The translations under genes were made by a program, and so were the position numbers. From positions 15,193-27,520 of the forward strand of contig WTJR01000105.1 of the NCBI GenBank assembly GCA_011524755.1: a stretch of DNA of 12,328 bases. Reading direction: 5' to 3'. The notes beneath the pieces were generated by a model. The model made no database searches and was not told the DNA's origin. It worked only from the letters and a program-made list of their open reading frames with translations. Below are positions 1 through 6,273 of this stretch, in pieces. How positions within the stretch are numbered: the first letter of the stretch is position 1; each line of letters starts with the position of its first letter. Source of the DNA: Halieaceae bacterium. GTDB taxonomy: Bacteria > Pseudomonadota > Gammaproteobacteria > Pseudomonadales > Halieaceae.

Positions 1-494
1 GCGCCTAGGTCAGAGAAGGCGGCAGTGAACCAGTTTGCGATGGCCGTGCCCACAATACCCCCACTCCCCTGCGGCAGCGTCTCGCTGATCGGAAGTGCCA
101 TGGTCGCCAAACCTGCACTGGCTCCCAGGAAGGCCAACCAACCAAATATCGTGATAGCACGGTCTGAATGCGTTACCTCAATCGTAGGTAGCGGTTTGAC
201 GCGCCGATAGGCCCAAAACAGAAGAGCAAGTGGGATGACGCCAGCTAACACACCTGCAAGGGAATAGCTGATATCCGCCAGATAAGCACCCACGATCCCG
301 CCTTGGTTGATCAGTTCACCAGCGCTGCCACTGGAACTCCAACCCGGATCCGATAAATCAAAGGTGGTTAGGCTCAATACGGTGAAACAGGCTGCGGCAA
401 CGCCAGTAAAAAAGCCGATCGTGGCGAGAGCACCCGGTGTAGTGACCTCTGGCTCTCCCTTCGCTATTTTTGAAGGTACATTCTTGGACGGCAA
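1..494 (-). CDS. ftsK: DNA translocase FtsK, N-terminal membrane domain (partial)
   Basis: FtsK is a hexameric septal DNA pump that clears chromosome ends and activates XerCD recombination at dif; its N-terminal part anchors it in the divisome. I translated the minus strand by hand and the first 164 codons are present. Visible are hydrophobic segments at about residues 22-45, 74-97, 112-133 and 145 onward, matching the FtsK four-TM domain. Family motifs include DPGWS at 49-53, NQGGIVGAYLAD at 63-74 and the QGSGGIVG stretch before the fourth segment. The gamma and motor domains lie beyond the left edge. The start is TTG at 494: an in-frame TAG sits five codons upstream, an AGGGGG Shine-Dalgarno lies 8 nt before it, and no in-frame ATG or GTG is near. 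The gene is divergent from trxB, as I recall from Pseudomonas. The identity is secure; the TTG start is well supported but unusual. Confidence 0.9.
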   Translation of the reverse strand, partial: MPSKNVPSKIAKGEPEVTTPGALATIGFFTGVAAACFTVLSLTTFDLSDPGWSSSGSAGELINQGGIVGAYLADISYSLAGVLAGVIPLALLFWAYRRVKPLPTIEVTHSDRAITIFGWLAFLGASAGLATMALPISETLPQGSGGIVGTAIANWFTAAFSDLG

Positions 495-502
495 TGCATT
501 TT

Positions 503-508
503 CCCCCT
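503..508 (-). promoter_or_regulatory. Shine-Dalgarno deciding the ftsK TTG start
   Basis: On the minus strand this reads AGGGGG, 8 nt before the TTG at 494. The only nearby ATG (minus strand, about 7 nt after it) opens an 11-codon frame ending in TAG, so the TTG is preferred. Confidence 0.55.
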
Positions 509-521
509 ACCGGTTTGTCGC

Positions 522-532
522 ATCATATCATA
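522..532 (-). promoter_or_regulatory. candidate -10 element(s) for ftsK in AT-rich ftsK-trxB gap
   Basis: Two overlapping TATGAT hexamers occur on the minus strand about 30 nt upstream of the ftsK start, in an AT-rich stretch (about 520-575). No good -35 is seen at 16-18 nt. I found no convincing promoter for trxB on the plus strand in the same 189-bp gap, although one is expected there. This is a weak call from hexamer match and position only. Confidence 0.25.
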
Positions 533-683
533 AAGAAAAAACTCAATTTTCATAAAATTTCATCTATTTTTCAGTTACTTAGCTCTGTGTTCTCGCGGGA
601 ACGTGAGGCTCTCCCATTTCGAAACGCTACAGAATGCGCTAACCTCCCCGCCAGTTTTAATTCTTCATGGAAAATCCACGCGA

Positions 684-1631
684 ATGAGTACATCTCAACA
701 CCATCGGTTAGTCATTTTGGGGTCTGGACCTGCCGGCTACACGGCCGCGGTATACGCAGCGAGAGCGAACCTTTGCCCCGTCGTTATCACAGGTATGCAA
801 CAGGGTGGTCAGCTAACCACAACAACCGAGGTCGAGAATTGGCCTGGTGGTCCTGAGGGTTTACAGGGACCCGCGCTCATGCAACAGATGCAGGAGCACG
901 TAGAACGTTACGAGGCGTCGATTGTCTTTGATCATATTGACTCGGTAGACCTCGAGACCCGTCCCTTTACTCTAAGAGGCTCAGGTGAATACACCTGCGA
1001 CGCGCTCATTATTGCCACGGGTGCTTCAGCCCAGTATTTAGGCTTGCCCAGCGAGTCGGCTTTCATGGGTAAAGGGGTCAGCGCTTGCGCCACCTGCGAT
1101 GGCTTTTTCTACCGAAACAAAGAAGTTGTGGTTGTTGGCGGAGGCAATACGGCCGTCGAGGAAGCACTGTATTTGTCGAATCTCTGCAGTAAGGTGCACC
1201 TGGTACACCGACGTGACGCCCTTCGAGCCGAAAAAGTCTTACAAGATCGACTATTTTCGCGCGCAGAAGAAGGTCGCATCACGTTGAACTGGCATCGGCA
1301 GCTCGATGAGGTGTTGGGTGATGATTCCGGTGTAACGGGGGTCAGGCTGACATCAACTGTGGGTGACGATGACATGGATATTGCGGTCGACGGTGTCTTT
1401 ATTGCTATCGGCCATAAGCCAAATACCGACATCTTCTCGGGTCAGCTCGACATGGCTGATGGCTATATTCGTACCAGCTCCGGTTTGAACGGCAACGCCA
1501 CGCTGACCTCTGTAGAGGGCGTTTTCGCAGCGGGTGATGTGTCTGACCACGTGTACCGACAAGCGATCACTTCGGCCGGTTTCGGCTGTATGGCCGCGCT
1601 CGACGCTGAAAAATTTCTGGATGCGCAGTAA
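684..1631 (+). CDS. trxB: thioredoxin reductase (TrxB)
   Basis: A cytoplasmic FAD enzyme that passes electrons from NADPH to thioredoxin, supporting ribonucleotide reduction and disulfide control. At 315 aa it has the usual low-molecular-weight length. The FAD-binding GSGPAGY is at 13-19, the redox-active CATC at 135-138, the NADPH-binding GGGNTA at about 155-160, and the second FAD motif FAAGDV lies near the C-terminus, followed by YRQAITSAG. Similarity to the E. coli protein is high throughout. The frame is open back to a GTG at 603, but that 27-residue extension has no counterpart in the family. The ATG at 684 begins MSTSQHHRLVILGSGPAGY, aligning with the E. coli N-terminus. No strong Shine-Dalgarno precedes it, so the start rests on homology. 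It is first in a tight trxB-aat-bpt run. Confidence 0.97.
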   Translation: MSTSQHHRLVILGSGPAGYTAAVYAARANLCPVVITGMQQGGQLTTTTEVENWPGGPEGLQGPALMQQMQEHVERYEASIVFDHIDSVDLETRPFTLRGSGEYTCDALIIATGASAQYLGLPSESAFMGKGVSACATCDGFFYRNKEVVVVGGGNTAVEEALYLSNLCSKVHLVHRRDALRAEKVLQDRLFSRAEEGRITLNWHRQLDEVLGDDSGVTGVRLTSTVGDDDMDIAVDGVFIAIGHKPNTDIFSGQLDMADGYIRTSSGLNGNATLTSVEGVFAAGDVSDHVYRQAITSAGFGCMAALDAEKFLDAQ

Positions 1632-1640
1632 TAGGGACTG

Positions 1641-2372
1641 GTGACTGGAGGAATGGAGCCCTTTCCTCCGACGAGCGCCGCATTAGAAGACCCTAACGGT
1701 TTACTGGCCGTCGGTGGTGACCTGAGTGCCGCAAGGTTGCTGGAGGCTTACCAGCGCGGAATATTTCCTTGGTATGAGCCGGGTGAACCCATTCTTTGGT
1801 GGACGCCTCAGCCTCGTGCGGTGTTAAGGCCCACTGAGTTTCATGCGTCAAAATCTCTTCGCAAATTCTTAAAAACCAATACATGGCAGGTCGAATACGA
1901 CCTGCGGTTCGAGCAGGTTATTGACGCCTGCGCGGCATCCTCCCCGGGACGCGAGGAAACCTGGATTAGTGACGATATGAAAGCCGCCTATCTCGAGTTA
2001 CACCGCCTTGGTTACGCGCACAGTGTTGAGGTCATTGACAATGATCGACTCATCGGTGGCCTTTATGGTGTCAAGCTCGGGAAGATATTCTTCGGTGAAT
2101 CGATGTTCTCAATGACATCAAACGCATCAAAAGTAGCTTTGAAAGCCTTGTGCGAATTGGGTGCGCCCGGGGGCTTAAATTTGATTGACTGTCAGATGCC
2201 GAACGAGCATCTAGCATCACTGGGCATGACACTCATTTCTCGCGAAAACTTTGAAATGGAGTTGAAAAACGGTATCACCGTGGGCGATATTGGTCGTGGT
2301 CCGACGCTTGCGTCAGACTATGTATCTTCAACGCTCGATGCGCAGCTGAGAGCTTTCAGGGAACAGACGTAA
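1641..2372 (+). CDS. aat: leucyl/phenylalanyl-tRNA--protein transferase (Aat)
   Basis: Transfers Leu or Phe from charged tRNA to N-terminal Lys or Arg of proteins, making primary N-degrons for ClpS-ClpAP. Family motifs are PNGLLAVGGDL (18-28), the YQRGIFPWY block (37-45), ILWW (51-54), the GESMFS signature (152-157) and LIDCQ (181-185); Asp183 and Gln185 correspond to the E. coli catalytic-site Asp186 and Gln188. The length is 243 aa, near the usual 230-245. It lies 9 nt after trxB. The start is ambiguous: GTG at 1641 has an AGGGA only 3 nt upstream, while the in-frame ATG at 1653 has GGAGG just 1 nt away. An in-frame TAG just before 1641 limits the choice to these two, differing by 4 residues. 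Confidence 0.95.
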   Translation: MTGGMEPFPPTSAALEDPNGLLAVGGDLSAARLLEAYQRGIFPWYEPGEPILWWTPQPRAVLRPTEFHASKSLRKFLKTNTWQVEYDLRFEQVIDACAASSPGREETWISDDMKAAYLELHRLGYAHSVEVIDNDRLIGGLYGVKLGKIFFGESMFSMTSNASKVALKALCELGAPGGLNLIDCQMPNEHLASLGMTLISRENFEMELKNGITVGDIGRGPTLASDYVSSTLDAQLRAFREQT

Positions 2373-2378
2373 CGCGCT

Positions 2379-3152
2379 ATGACCGCAAATCTAAGAGAAA
2401 TAAAGGTCTTCACAACGTTTCCGCACCGTTGTTCGTATCTCCCTGAAAAGGAAGCAACCACCCTATTCGTCGATCCCCGACAAAAGATCACGCCTGAGCT
2501 ATACACCGAGCTGTCACTGATGGGGTTTAGACGAAGTGGAGATCATATCTACCGACCACACTGCCACAGTTGTAATGCCTGTACCGCGGCGCGGGTGGTT
2601 GCCGATGACTTTGTGCCATCACGCAGTCAACGCCGGGTTATCAATGCCAATGCAGACTTGCGCTTAAAAATTACAGATTCGGTTATCGATGATGAGGCGT
2701 ATGAGCTCTACGAGCGATACATCATAGAAAAGCATGCTGATGGAGACATGTTTCCCCCGGATAGAGAACAGTACGAATCATTCTTAAACAACAGCTTGGG
2801 TTGTACGCAGTATTTCAGACTCTACGACAAAGACCGGTTGGTCTGTGTGGCGGTGTCTGATCAGATGCTCGACGGCTTAGCTGCCATCTACACCTTTTAT
2901 GACCCAGACCTCGATAAACGCAGCCTCGGAACCTTTGCGGTGTTACTGCAAATATCGCACGCAAAAAAATTAGGCCTGCCCTACGTCTACCTCGGTTATT
3001 GGATCGATGGGTGCAGGAAGATGAGTTACAAGACGCGGTTTAAGCCACTGGAAATGTTATCTAACGGCCGGTGGCATGGAGATGGAGACTCGTCCACAAG
3101 TGGTCTGTCGACGATTCCCGTTGTGAACGTATCAGGGGACGCGCGCGATTAA
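2379..3152 (+). CDS. bpt: arginyl/leucyl-type tRNA--protein transferase (Bpt/Ate)
   Basis: A second N-degron-forming aminoacyl-tRNA transferase. Characterised bacterial Bpt enzymes add Leu to N-terminal Asp or Glu; the eukaryotic ATE1 relatives add Arg. The protein shows the ATE N-domain with Cys18 in RCSYLP and the PHCHSCNAC motif (Cys62, Cys65, Cys68); equivalent cysteines bind an iron-sulfur cluster in some ATE enzymes. The C-domain has YLGYWI (204-209) and MSYKTRFKP (215-223). It starts 6 nt after aat, without a strong Shine-Dalgarno, suggesting coupling to aat. After RWHG at 231-234 there is a polar tail of about 23 residues that I do not recall in Pseudomonas homologues of about 235 aa. 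The tail ends at a TAA that overlaps the infA stop on the other strand. The amino acid transferred is inferred from family. Confidence 0.93.
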   Translation: MTANLREIKVFTTFPHRCSYLPEKEATTLFVDPRQKITPELYTELSLMGFRRSGDHIYRPHCHSCNACTAARVVADDFVPSRSQRRVINANADLRLKITDSVIDDEAYELYERYIIEKHADGDMFPPDREQYESFLNNSLGCTQYFRLYDKDRLVCVAVSDQMLDGLAAIYTFYDPDLDKRSLGTFAVLLQISHAKKLGLPYVYLGYWIDGCRKMSYKTRFKPLEMLSNGRWHGDGDSSTSGLSTIPVVNVSGDARD

Positions 3153-3367
3153 CGCTCGCGGTAGGTAATCCTGCCCTTGGTCAAATCGTATGGAGTCACC
3201 TCAACGCGTACTTTGTCACCGGTCAGAATACGAATGTAGTTTTTGCGCATCTTTCCTGAAATGTGAGCCGTAACGACGTGTCCGTTTTCCAACCGCACAC
3301 GGAAGGTGGTGTTAGGGAGTGTATCAATGATCTCCCCTTCCATTTCGATCTGATCTTCTTTAGCCAT
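3149..3367 (-). CDS. infA: translation initiation factor IF-1
   Basis: IF-1 binds the ribosomal A site of the 30S subunit and assists IF-2 and IF-3 in initiation. The 72-aa protein is a complete single S1/OB-fold and almost collinear with E. coli IF-1: MAKED start, LPNTTFRV, ENGHVVTAHISGKMRKNYIR and a basic KGRITYRER end. The ATG at 3367 has AGGTAGG a few bases upstream. It lies downstream of clpA in the same orientation, across an 89-bp gap containing a hairpin. Its TAA shares the tetranucleotide TTAA with the stop codon of the convergent bpt gene, so its transcript must end inside sequence antisense to bpt. I saw no hairpin followed by a U-run there. Confidence 0.98.
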   Translation of the reverse strand: MAKEDQIEMEGEIIDTLPNTTFRVRLENGHVVTAHISGKMRKNYIRILTGDKVRVEVTPYDLTKGRITYRER

Positions 3368-3395
3368 TAAACCTACCTAGTAAATAAACGAATGG

Positions 3396-3420
3396 CGCGC
3401 ACTCTATAGGAAAGTGCGCG
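3396..3420 (-). terminator. perfect 8-bp hairpin between clpA and infA (weak terminator or leader element)
   Basis: CGCGCACT (3396-3403) and AGTGCGCG (3413-3420) are perfect inverted repeats with a 9-nt loop. On the minus strand it follows clpA by 36 nt. The bases after it (CCATTCGTTTATTTA) are T-rich but not a continuous U-tract, so it would be a weak intrinsic terminator or a processing or attenuation structure between clpA and infA. It overlaps a possible infA -10 in the loop region. Confidence 0.45.
3403..3408 (-). promoter_or_regulatory. candidate infA promoter -10 with GC-rich discriminator
   Basis: On the minus strand TATAGA is followed directly by GTGCGCGCC, about 36 nt before the infA ATG. 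A GC-rich stretch between -10 and start site is typical of promoters under stringent control, which would suit infA. No good -35 at 16-18 nt was found, and the element lies in the hairpin described above. This is inference from motif and position. Confidence 0.25.
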
Positions 3421-3456
3421 TTAGGAAAATAGGGATGTGTTCGCAAAAAGCGTCGC

Positions 3457-5739
3457 TTAGGCAGGAACCGCCTCTTCAGCCTTCTCTGTTACCGCTTCAA
3501 CACTGAGACCTTCACCTTTGGCATCGACCGTCACCTTAGCGATACCGCCTTTGCTAAGTGCGCCGAACAGAACCATGTCGGCAAGCGGCTTTTTAATGTG
3601 TTCCTGGATGACACGCTCCATGGGACGAGCGCCCATATTGCGGTCGTACCCTTCCTCGACAAGCCATTCGCGCGCTGCGTCATCGACCTGCAGCTGAACC
3701 TGTTTCTCATCAAGTTGAGTCTGCAGCGCAGTGAGGAATTTGTCGACCACGGTCAAAATAACCTCTTGGCTCAGCGGCTCAAACGGTACCACTGCATCCA
3801 AACGGTTCCGGAATTCAGGGGTAAACAGCTTGTTGATGGCTTCCATGGCATCGGTACTGTTGTCCTGAACAGAGAACCCAATAGAGCGCTTAGAAATGCT
3901 CTCTGCACCGGCGTTCGTGGTCATGACAACGATGACATTGCGGAAATCTGCTTTGCGCCCGTTGTTGTCCGTGAGCGTGCCGTGATCCATCACCTGCAGC
4001 AAAAGATTAAAGACTTCTGGGTGCGCCTTCTCAATTTCATCGAGCAAGACTACTGAGTGGGGATGCTTTGTTACCGCATCGGTCAGCAAACCGCCCTGAT
4101 CGTAGCCAACATAGCCTGGAGGCGCGCCAATCAGACGCGATACGGTGTGCCGCTCCATGTACTCGGACATATCAAACCGAAGTAATTCGAGCCCCAGCTG
4201 CATCGCCAGTTGTTTCGTTACCTCGGTTTTACCTACACCCGTGGGGCCGGCAAGCAAGAAGCTACCAATGGGCTTGTCACCTGATCTAAGACCTGCTCGC
4301 GCTAACTTGATAGCACTCACTAGTTGGCTGACCGCTTTGTTTTGACCAAAGACAACAAGAGAAAGATTGCTCTCAAGCTTCTCAAGCAGTTCCTTGTCGT
4401 CGCTGGTGACCGTCTTTGGCGGGATTCGGGCTATCTTCGCAATAACAGCTTCGATATCGCTTGGGCCAACGACTTTTTTACGCTTACTCACAGGCTGAAG
4501 CTGTTGGTAGGCGCCCGCTTCGTCAATCACATCGATAGCCTTGTCCGGAAGAAAACGATCTGTAATGAAGCGCGCCGCCATTTCGGTCGCCGTTCGCAAC
4601 GCTTTGTCGGTGTACCGCAAGCCATGGTGCTCTTCAAAACGCGACTTCAGTCCTTTGAGAATCTTGTAAGCATCTTCAACAGACGGCTCTAGAACATCGA
4701 CTTTCTGGAAACGACGACTGAGCGCCTTGTCCTTATCGAAAATACCTCGATATTCGGCGTAGGTTGTAGAACCGATGCACCGAAGCTTGCCTGAGCTGAG
4801 GAGCGGCTTGAGCAAGTTGCTCGCGTCCATCACGCCCCCGGAGGCTGCTCCTGCACCAATAATGGTATGGATTTCGTCGATAAACAGGATGGAGCCTTCA
4901 CGTCGCTTTAGATCGGCTAACACGCCTTTGAAGCGTTTTTCGAAATCGCCGCGGTATTTGGTTCCAGCCAACAAAGCACCTAAATCAAGTGAGAACACCT
5001 CAGCTGCTTTAAGTGTGTCGGGGACCTGCCCGTCTACAATTAATTTCGCCAACCCCTCGGCGATGGCCGTCTTACCGACACCGGACTCACCGACCAGCAG
5101 CGGGTTGTTTTTGCGGCGTCTTGCCAGAATCTGAGCGACTCGCTCGACCTCATCAAGCCGACCAATTAGCGGGTCAATCTGGCCTTGCGCCGCCTCCTCA
5201 TTGAGGTTTGTCGCGTATTTCGCGAGAGGGCTCTCCTCCTCGCCATCAGCGTCGCCAGTATCAGCGCTGGCAGACAATTCGTCGCCGTCATGCTCCTCGT
5301 CGTCATCCGACTTACTCACGCCATGAGTGATGAAATTGACCACATCGAGGCGCGATATGTCCTGCGTCTTAAGGAAATAAACCGCCTGGCTTTCCTGCTC
5401 CGAGAAGATGGCGACCAGCACATTGGCTCCAGTGACCTCAGCTTTGCCAGAGCTCTGCACGTGGAATACCGCTCGCTGCAGAACGCGCTGGAAACCCAGA
5501 GTCGGCTGTGTATCAACCTCTGCTTCGCCTGACACCAGTGGCGTCGTGGCATCAATGAATTCGGTCAGATCGCCGCGTAGCGCTTCGATATTGGCGCTGC
5601 AGGCCTTTAAAACGTGCTGTGCTGCGCTGTCATCAAGCAAGGCCAGTAGAAGGTGCTCTACAGTAATGAACTCGTGCCGCTGCGCTCGCGCCTGTTTAAA
5701 CGACTCATTCAGGGCCCGTTCCAGATCTTTACTTAGCAC
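3457..5739 (-). CDS. clpA: ATP-dependent Clp protease ATP-binding subunit ClpA
   Basis: An AAA+ unfoldase that feeds substrates into ClpP and takes N-degron proteins from ClpS. It has 760 aa (E. coli 758). The Clp N-domain spans about 1-140 and is followed by a very acidic linker at about 144-170. Module D1 has Walker A GESGVGKT (217-224), pore loop KYRG (261-264) and Walker B ILFIDE (284-289). Module D2 has GPTGVGKT (498-505), pore loop GYVGY (542-546) and VVLLDE (563-568). There is no ClpB-type middle domain. The ClpP-docking loop is IGF at 620-622, where E. coli ClpA has IGL. The start is GTG at 5739, aligned with E. coli Met1 and preceded by GAGGAG at 8 nt. It lies 12 nt after clpS and is probably cotranscribed with it. 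Confidence 0.98.
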   Translation of the reverse strand: MLSKDLERALNESFKQARAQRHEFITVEHLLLALLDDSAAQHVLKACSANIEALRGDLTEFIDATTPLVSGEAEVDTQPTLGFQRVLQRAVFHVQSSGKAEVTGANVLVAIFSEQESQAVYFLKTQDISRLDVVNFITHGVSKSDDDEEHDGDELSASADTGDADGEEESPLAKYATNLNEEAAQGQIDPLIGRLDEVERVAQILARRRKNNPLLVGESGVGKTAIAEGLAKLIVDGQVPDTLKAAEVFSLDLGALLAGTKYRGDFEKRFKGVLADLKRREGSILFIDEIHTIIGAGAASGGVMDASNLLKPLLSSGKLRCIGSTTYAEYRGIFDKDKALSRRFQKVDVLEPSVEDAYKILKGLKSRFEEHHGLRYTDKALRTATEMAARFITDRFLPDKAIDVIDEAGAYQQLQPVSKRKKVVGPSDIEAVIAKIARIPPKTVTSDDKELLEKLESNLSLVVFGQNKAVSQLVSAIKLARAGLRSGDKPIGSFLLAGPTGVGKTEVTKQLAMQLGLELLRFDMSEYMERHTVSRLIGAPPGYVGYDQGGLLTDAVTKHPHSVVLLDEIEKAHPEVFNLLLQVMDHGTLTDNNGRKADFRNVIVVMTTNAGAESISKRSIGFSVQDNSTDAMEAINKLFTPEFRNRLDAVVPFEPLSQEVILTVVDKFLTALQTQLDEKQVQLQVDDAAREWLVEEGYDRNMGARPMERVIQEHIKKPLADMVLFGALSKGGIAKVTVDAKGEGLSVEAVTEKAEEAVPA

Positions 5740-5747
5740 TGACTACT

Positions 5748-5753
5748 CTCCTC
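5748..5753 (-). promoter_or_regulatory. clpA Shine-Dalgarno overlapping the clpS stop codon
   Basis: The minus strand reads GAGGAG, 8 nt before the clpA GTG start. Its first two bases overlap the clpS TGA stop (5752-5754). Ribosomes finishing clpS would uncover this site, so translation of the two partners is likely linked. Confidence 0.6.
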
Positions 5754-6132
5754 ACTCGTCGTCCTCTTCGTCTTGCGACGGCTCTACTTCACACAATAGC
5801 GGGTGCCCATTATCGCGCGCTGCCTGATTCACTAACTCGGCTTTTGTCTCTGCCACATCTCGCGTGTAGATACCGCAGACGCCTTTGCCTTGGGTATGCA
5901 CCGCCAACATCACTTGCGTCGCTTTTTCTCTGTTCATCGAGAAAAAATGCTCTAACACTTCGACGACAAACTCCATCGGCGTGTAGTCATCGTTGAGCAA
6001 CACGACCTTGTACAGCGGTGGTCGCTTCAACTTCGGCTTGGCGGGCGCTAAAGCTAAGTCGCCCTCTTCCTCACCTTTGCCAGGTTTTGCCGCCATAAGT
6101 TGGATATCGAGATGTTTGTGTTGGTACGTCAT
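5752..6132 (-). CDS. clpS: ClpA adaptor ClpS (N-recognin)
   Basis: ClpS binds proteins with N-terminal Leu, Phe, Tyr or Trp and delivers them to the ClpA N-domain. The core resembles E. coli ClpS: YKVVLLNDDYTPMEFVVEVL (41-60), AVHTQGKGVCG (77-87), VAETKAELV, and HPLLCEVE near the end. The binding-pocket residues Asn47, Asp48, Asp49, Met53, Met75 and His79 match E. coli Asn34, Asp35, Asp36, Met40, Met62 and His66, so hydrophobic N-degron recognition is predicted. It is 126 aa against 106 in E. coli. The extra length is a longer N-terminal arm plus a C-terminal acidic run, DEEDDE. ATG at 6132 is taken as start; Met13 (6096) is possible, and neither has a clear Shine-Dalgarno. I see no cspD beside it, whereas I recall one there in Pseudomonas. 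Confidence 0.96.
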   Translation of the reverse strand: MTYQHKHLDIQLMAAKPGKGEEEGDLALAPAKPKLKRPPLYKVVLLNDDYTPMEFVVEVLEHFFSMNREKATQVMLAVHTQGKGVCGIYTRDVAETKAELVNQAARDNGHPLLCEVEPSQDEEDDE

Positions 6133-6143
6133 CGTGTCTATGT

Positions 6144-6156
6144 GTAACAGCGTTAC
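6144..6156. promoter_or_regulatory. perfect dyad GTAAC-N3-GTTAC at the expected clpS start site (possible operator)
   Basis: A perfect 5-bp inverted repeat with a 3-bp centre lies 12 nt upstream of the clpS ATG and just downstream of a good -10 hexamer. It would cover the transcription start region, the place for a repressor site or a 5'-end hairpin. I do not recognise the binding protein. Confidence 0.35.
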
Positions 6157-6159
6157 CCC

Positions 6160-6165
6160 AGTATA
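6160..6165 (-). promoter_or_regulatory. candidate clpS(-clpA) promoter -10
   Basis: The minus strand reads TATACT, five of six matches to TATAAT, about 28 nt before the clpS ATG and downstream of the icd terminator, where a new promoter is required. No clear TTGACA-like -35 stands 16-18 nt upstream. The predicted start would be near 6153, giving a leader of about 20 nt. Confidence 0.4.
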
Positions 6166-6228
6166 GTCCAGTACGCACGCGAAGGACTTCTGGTCGTTAC
6201 TTTGTCGGTAGGAAATTATTCTTTATGC

Positions 6229-6253
6229 AAAAAAAAGCCCGCTTTCGCGGGCT
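6229..6253 (-). terminator. strong intrinsic terminator of icd
   Basis: On the minus strand, stem AGCCCGC (6253-6247) and GCGGGCT (6242-6236) encloses a GAAA tetraloop and runs directly into an unbroken T-tract, seven further Ts after the stem. It starts 20 nt after the icd stop codon and separates icd from the clpS-clpA unit. Confidence 0.95.
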
Positions 6254-6273
6254 CTTGCTAATGCAGGCATCGT

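Noticed and set aside
591..602. Imperfect dyad TTCTCGCGGGAA upstream of trxB
   Set aside because: One mismatched pair, no associated promoter elements and no recognised regulator; too weak to call as an operator.
603..683. 27-residue N-terminal extension of trxB from a GTG
   Set aside because: It has no counterpart in thioredoxin reductases, and the ATG at 684 aligns with the E. coli N-terminus.
470..856. 128-codon plus-strand open frame across the ftsK-trxB gap
   Set aside because: It overlaps ftsK on the other strand and runs out of frame into trxB; its translation resembles no known family and has no Shine-Dalgarno.
3598..5827. Several plus-strand open frames of 70-150 codons antisense to clpA and clpS
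   Set aside because: They are shadows of highly conserved minus-strand genes, with no recognisable domains or ribosome binding sites.
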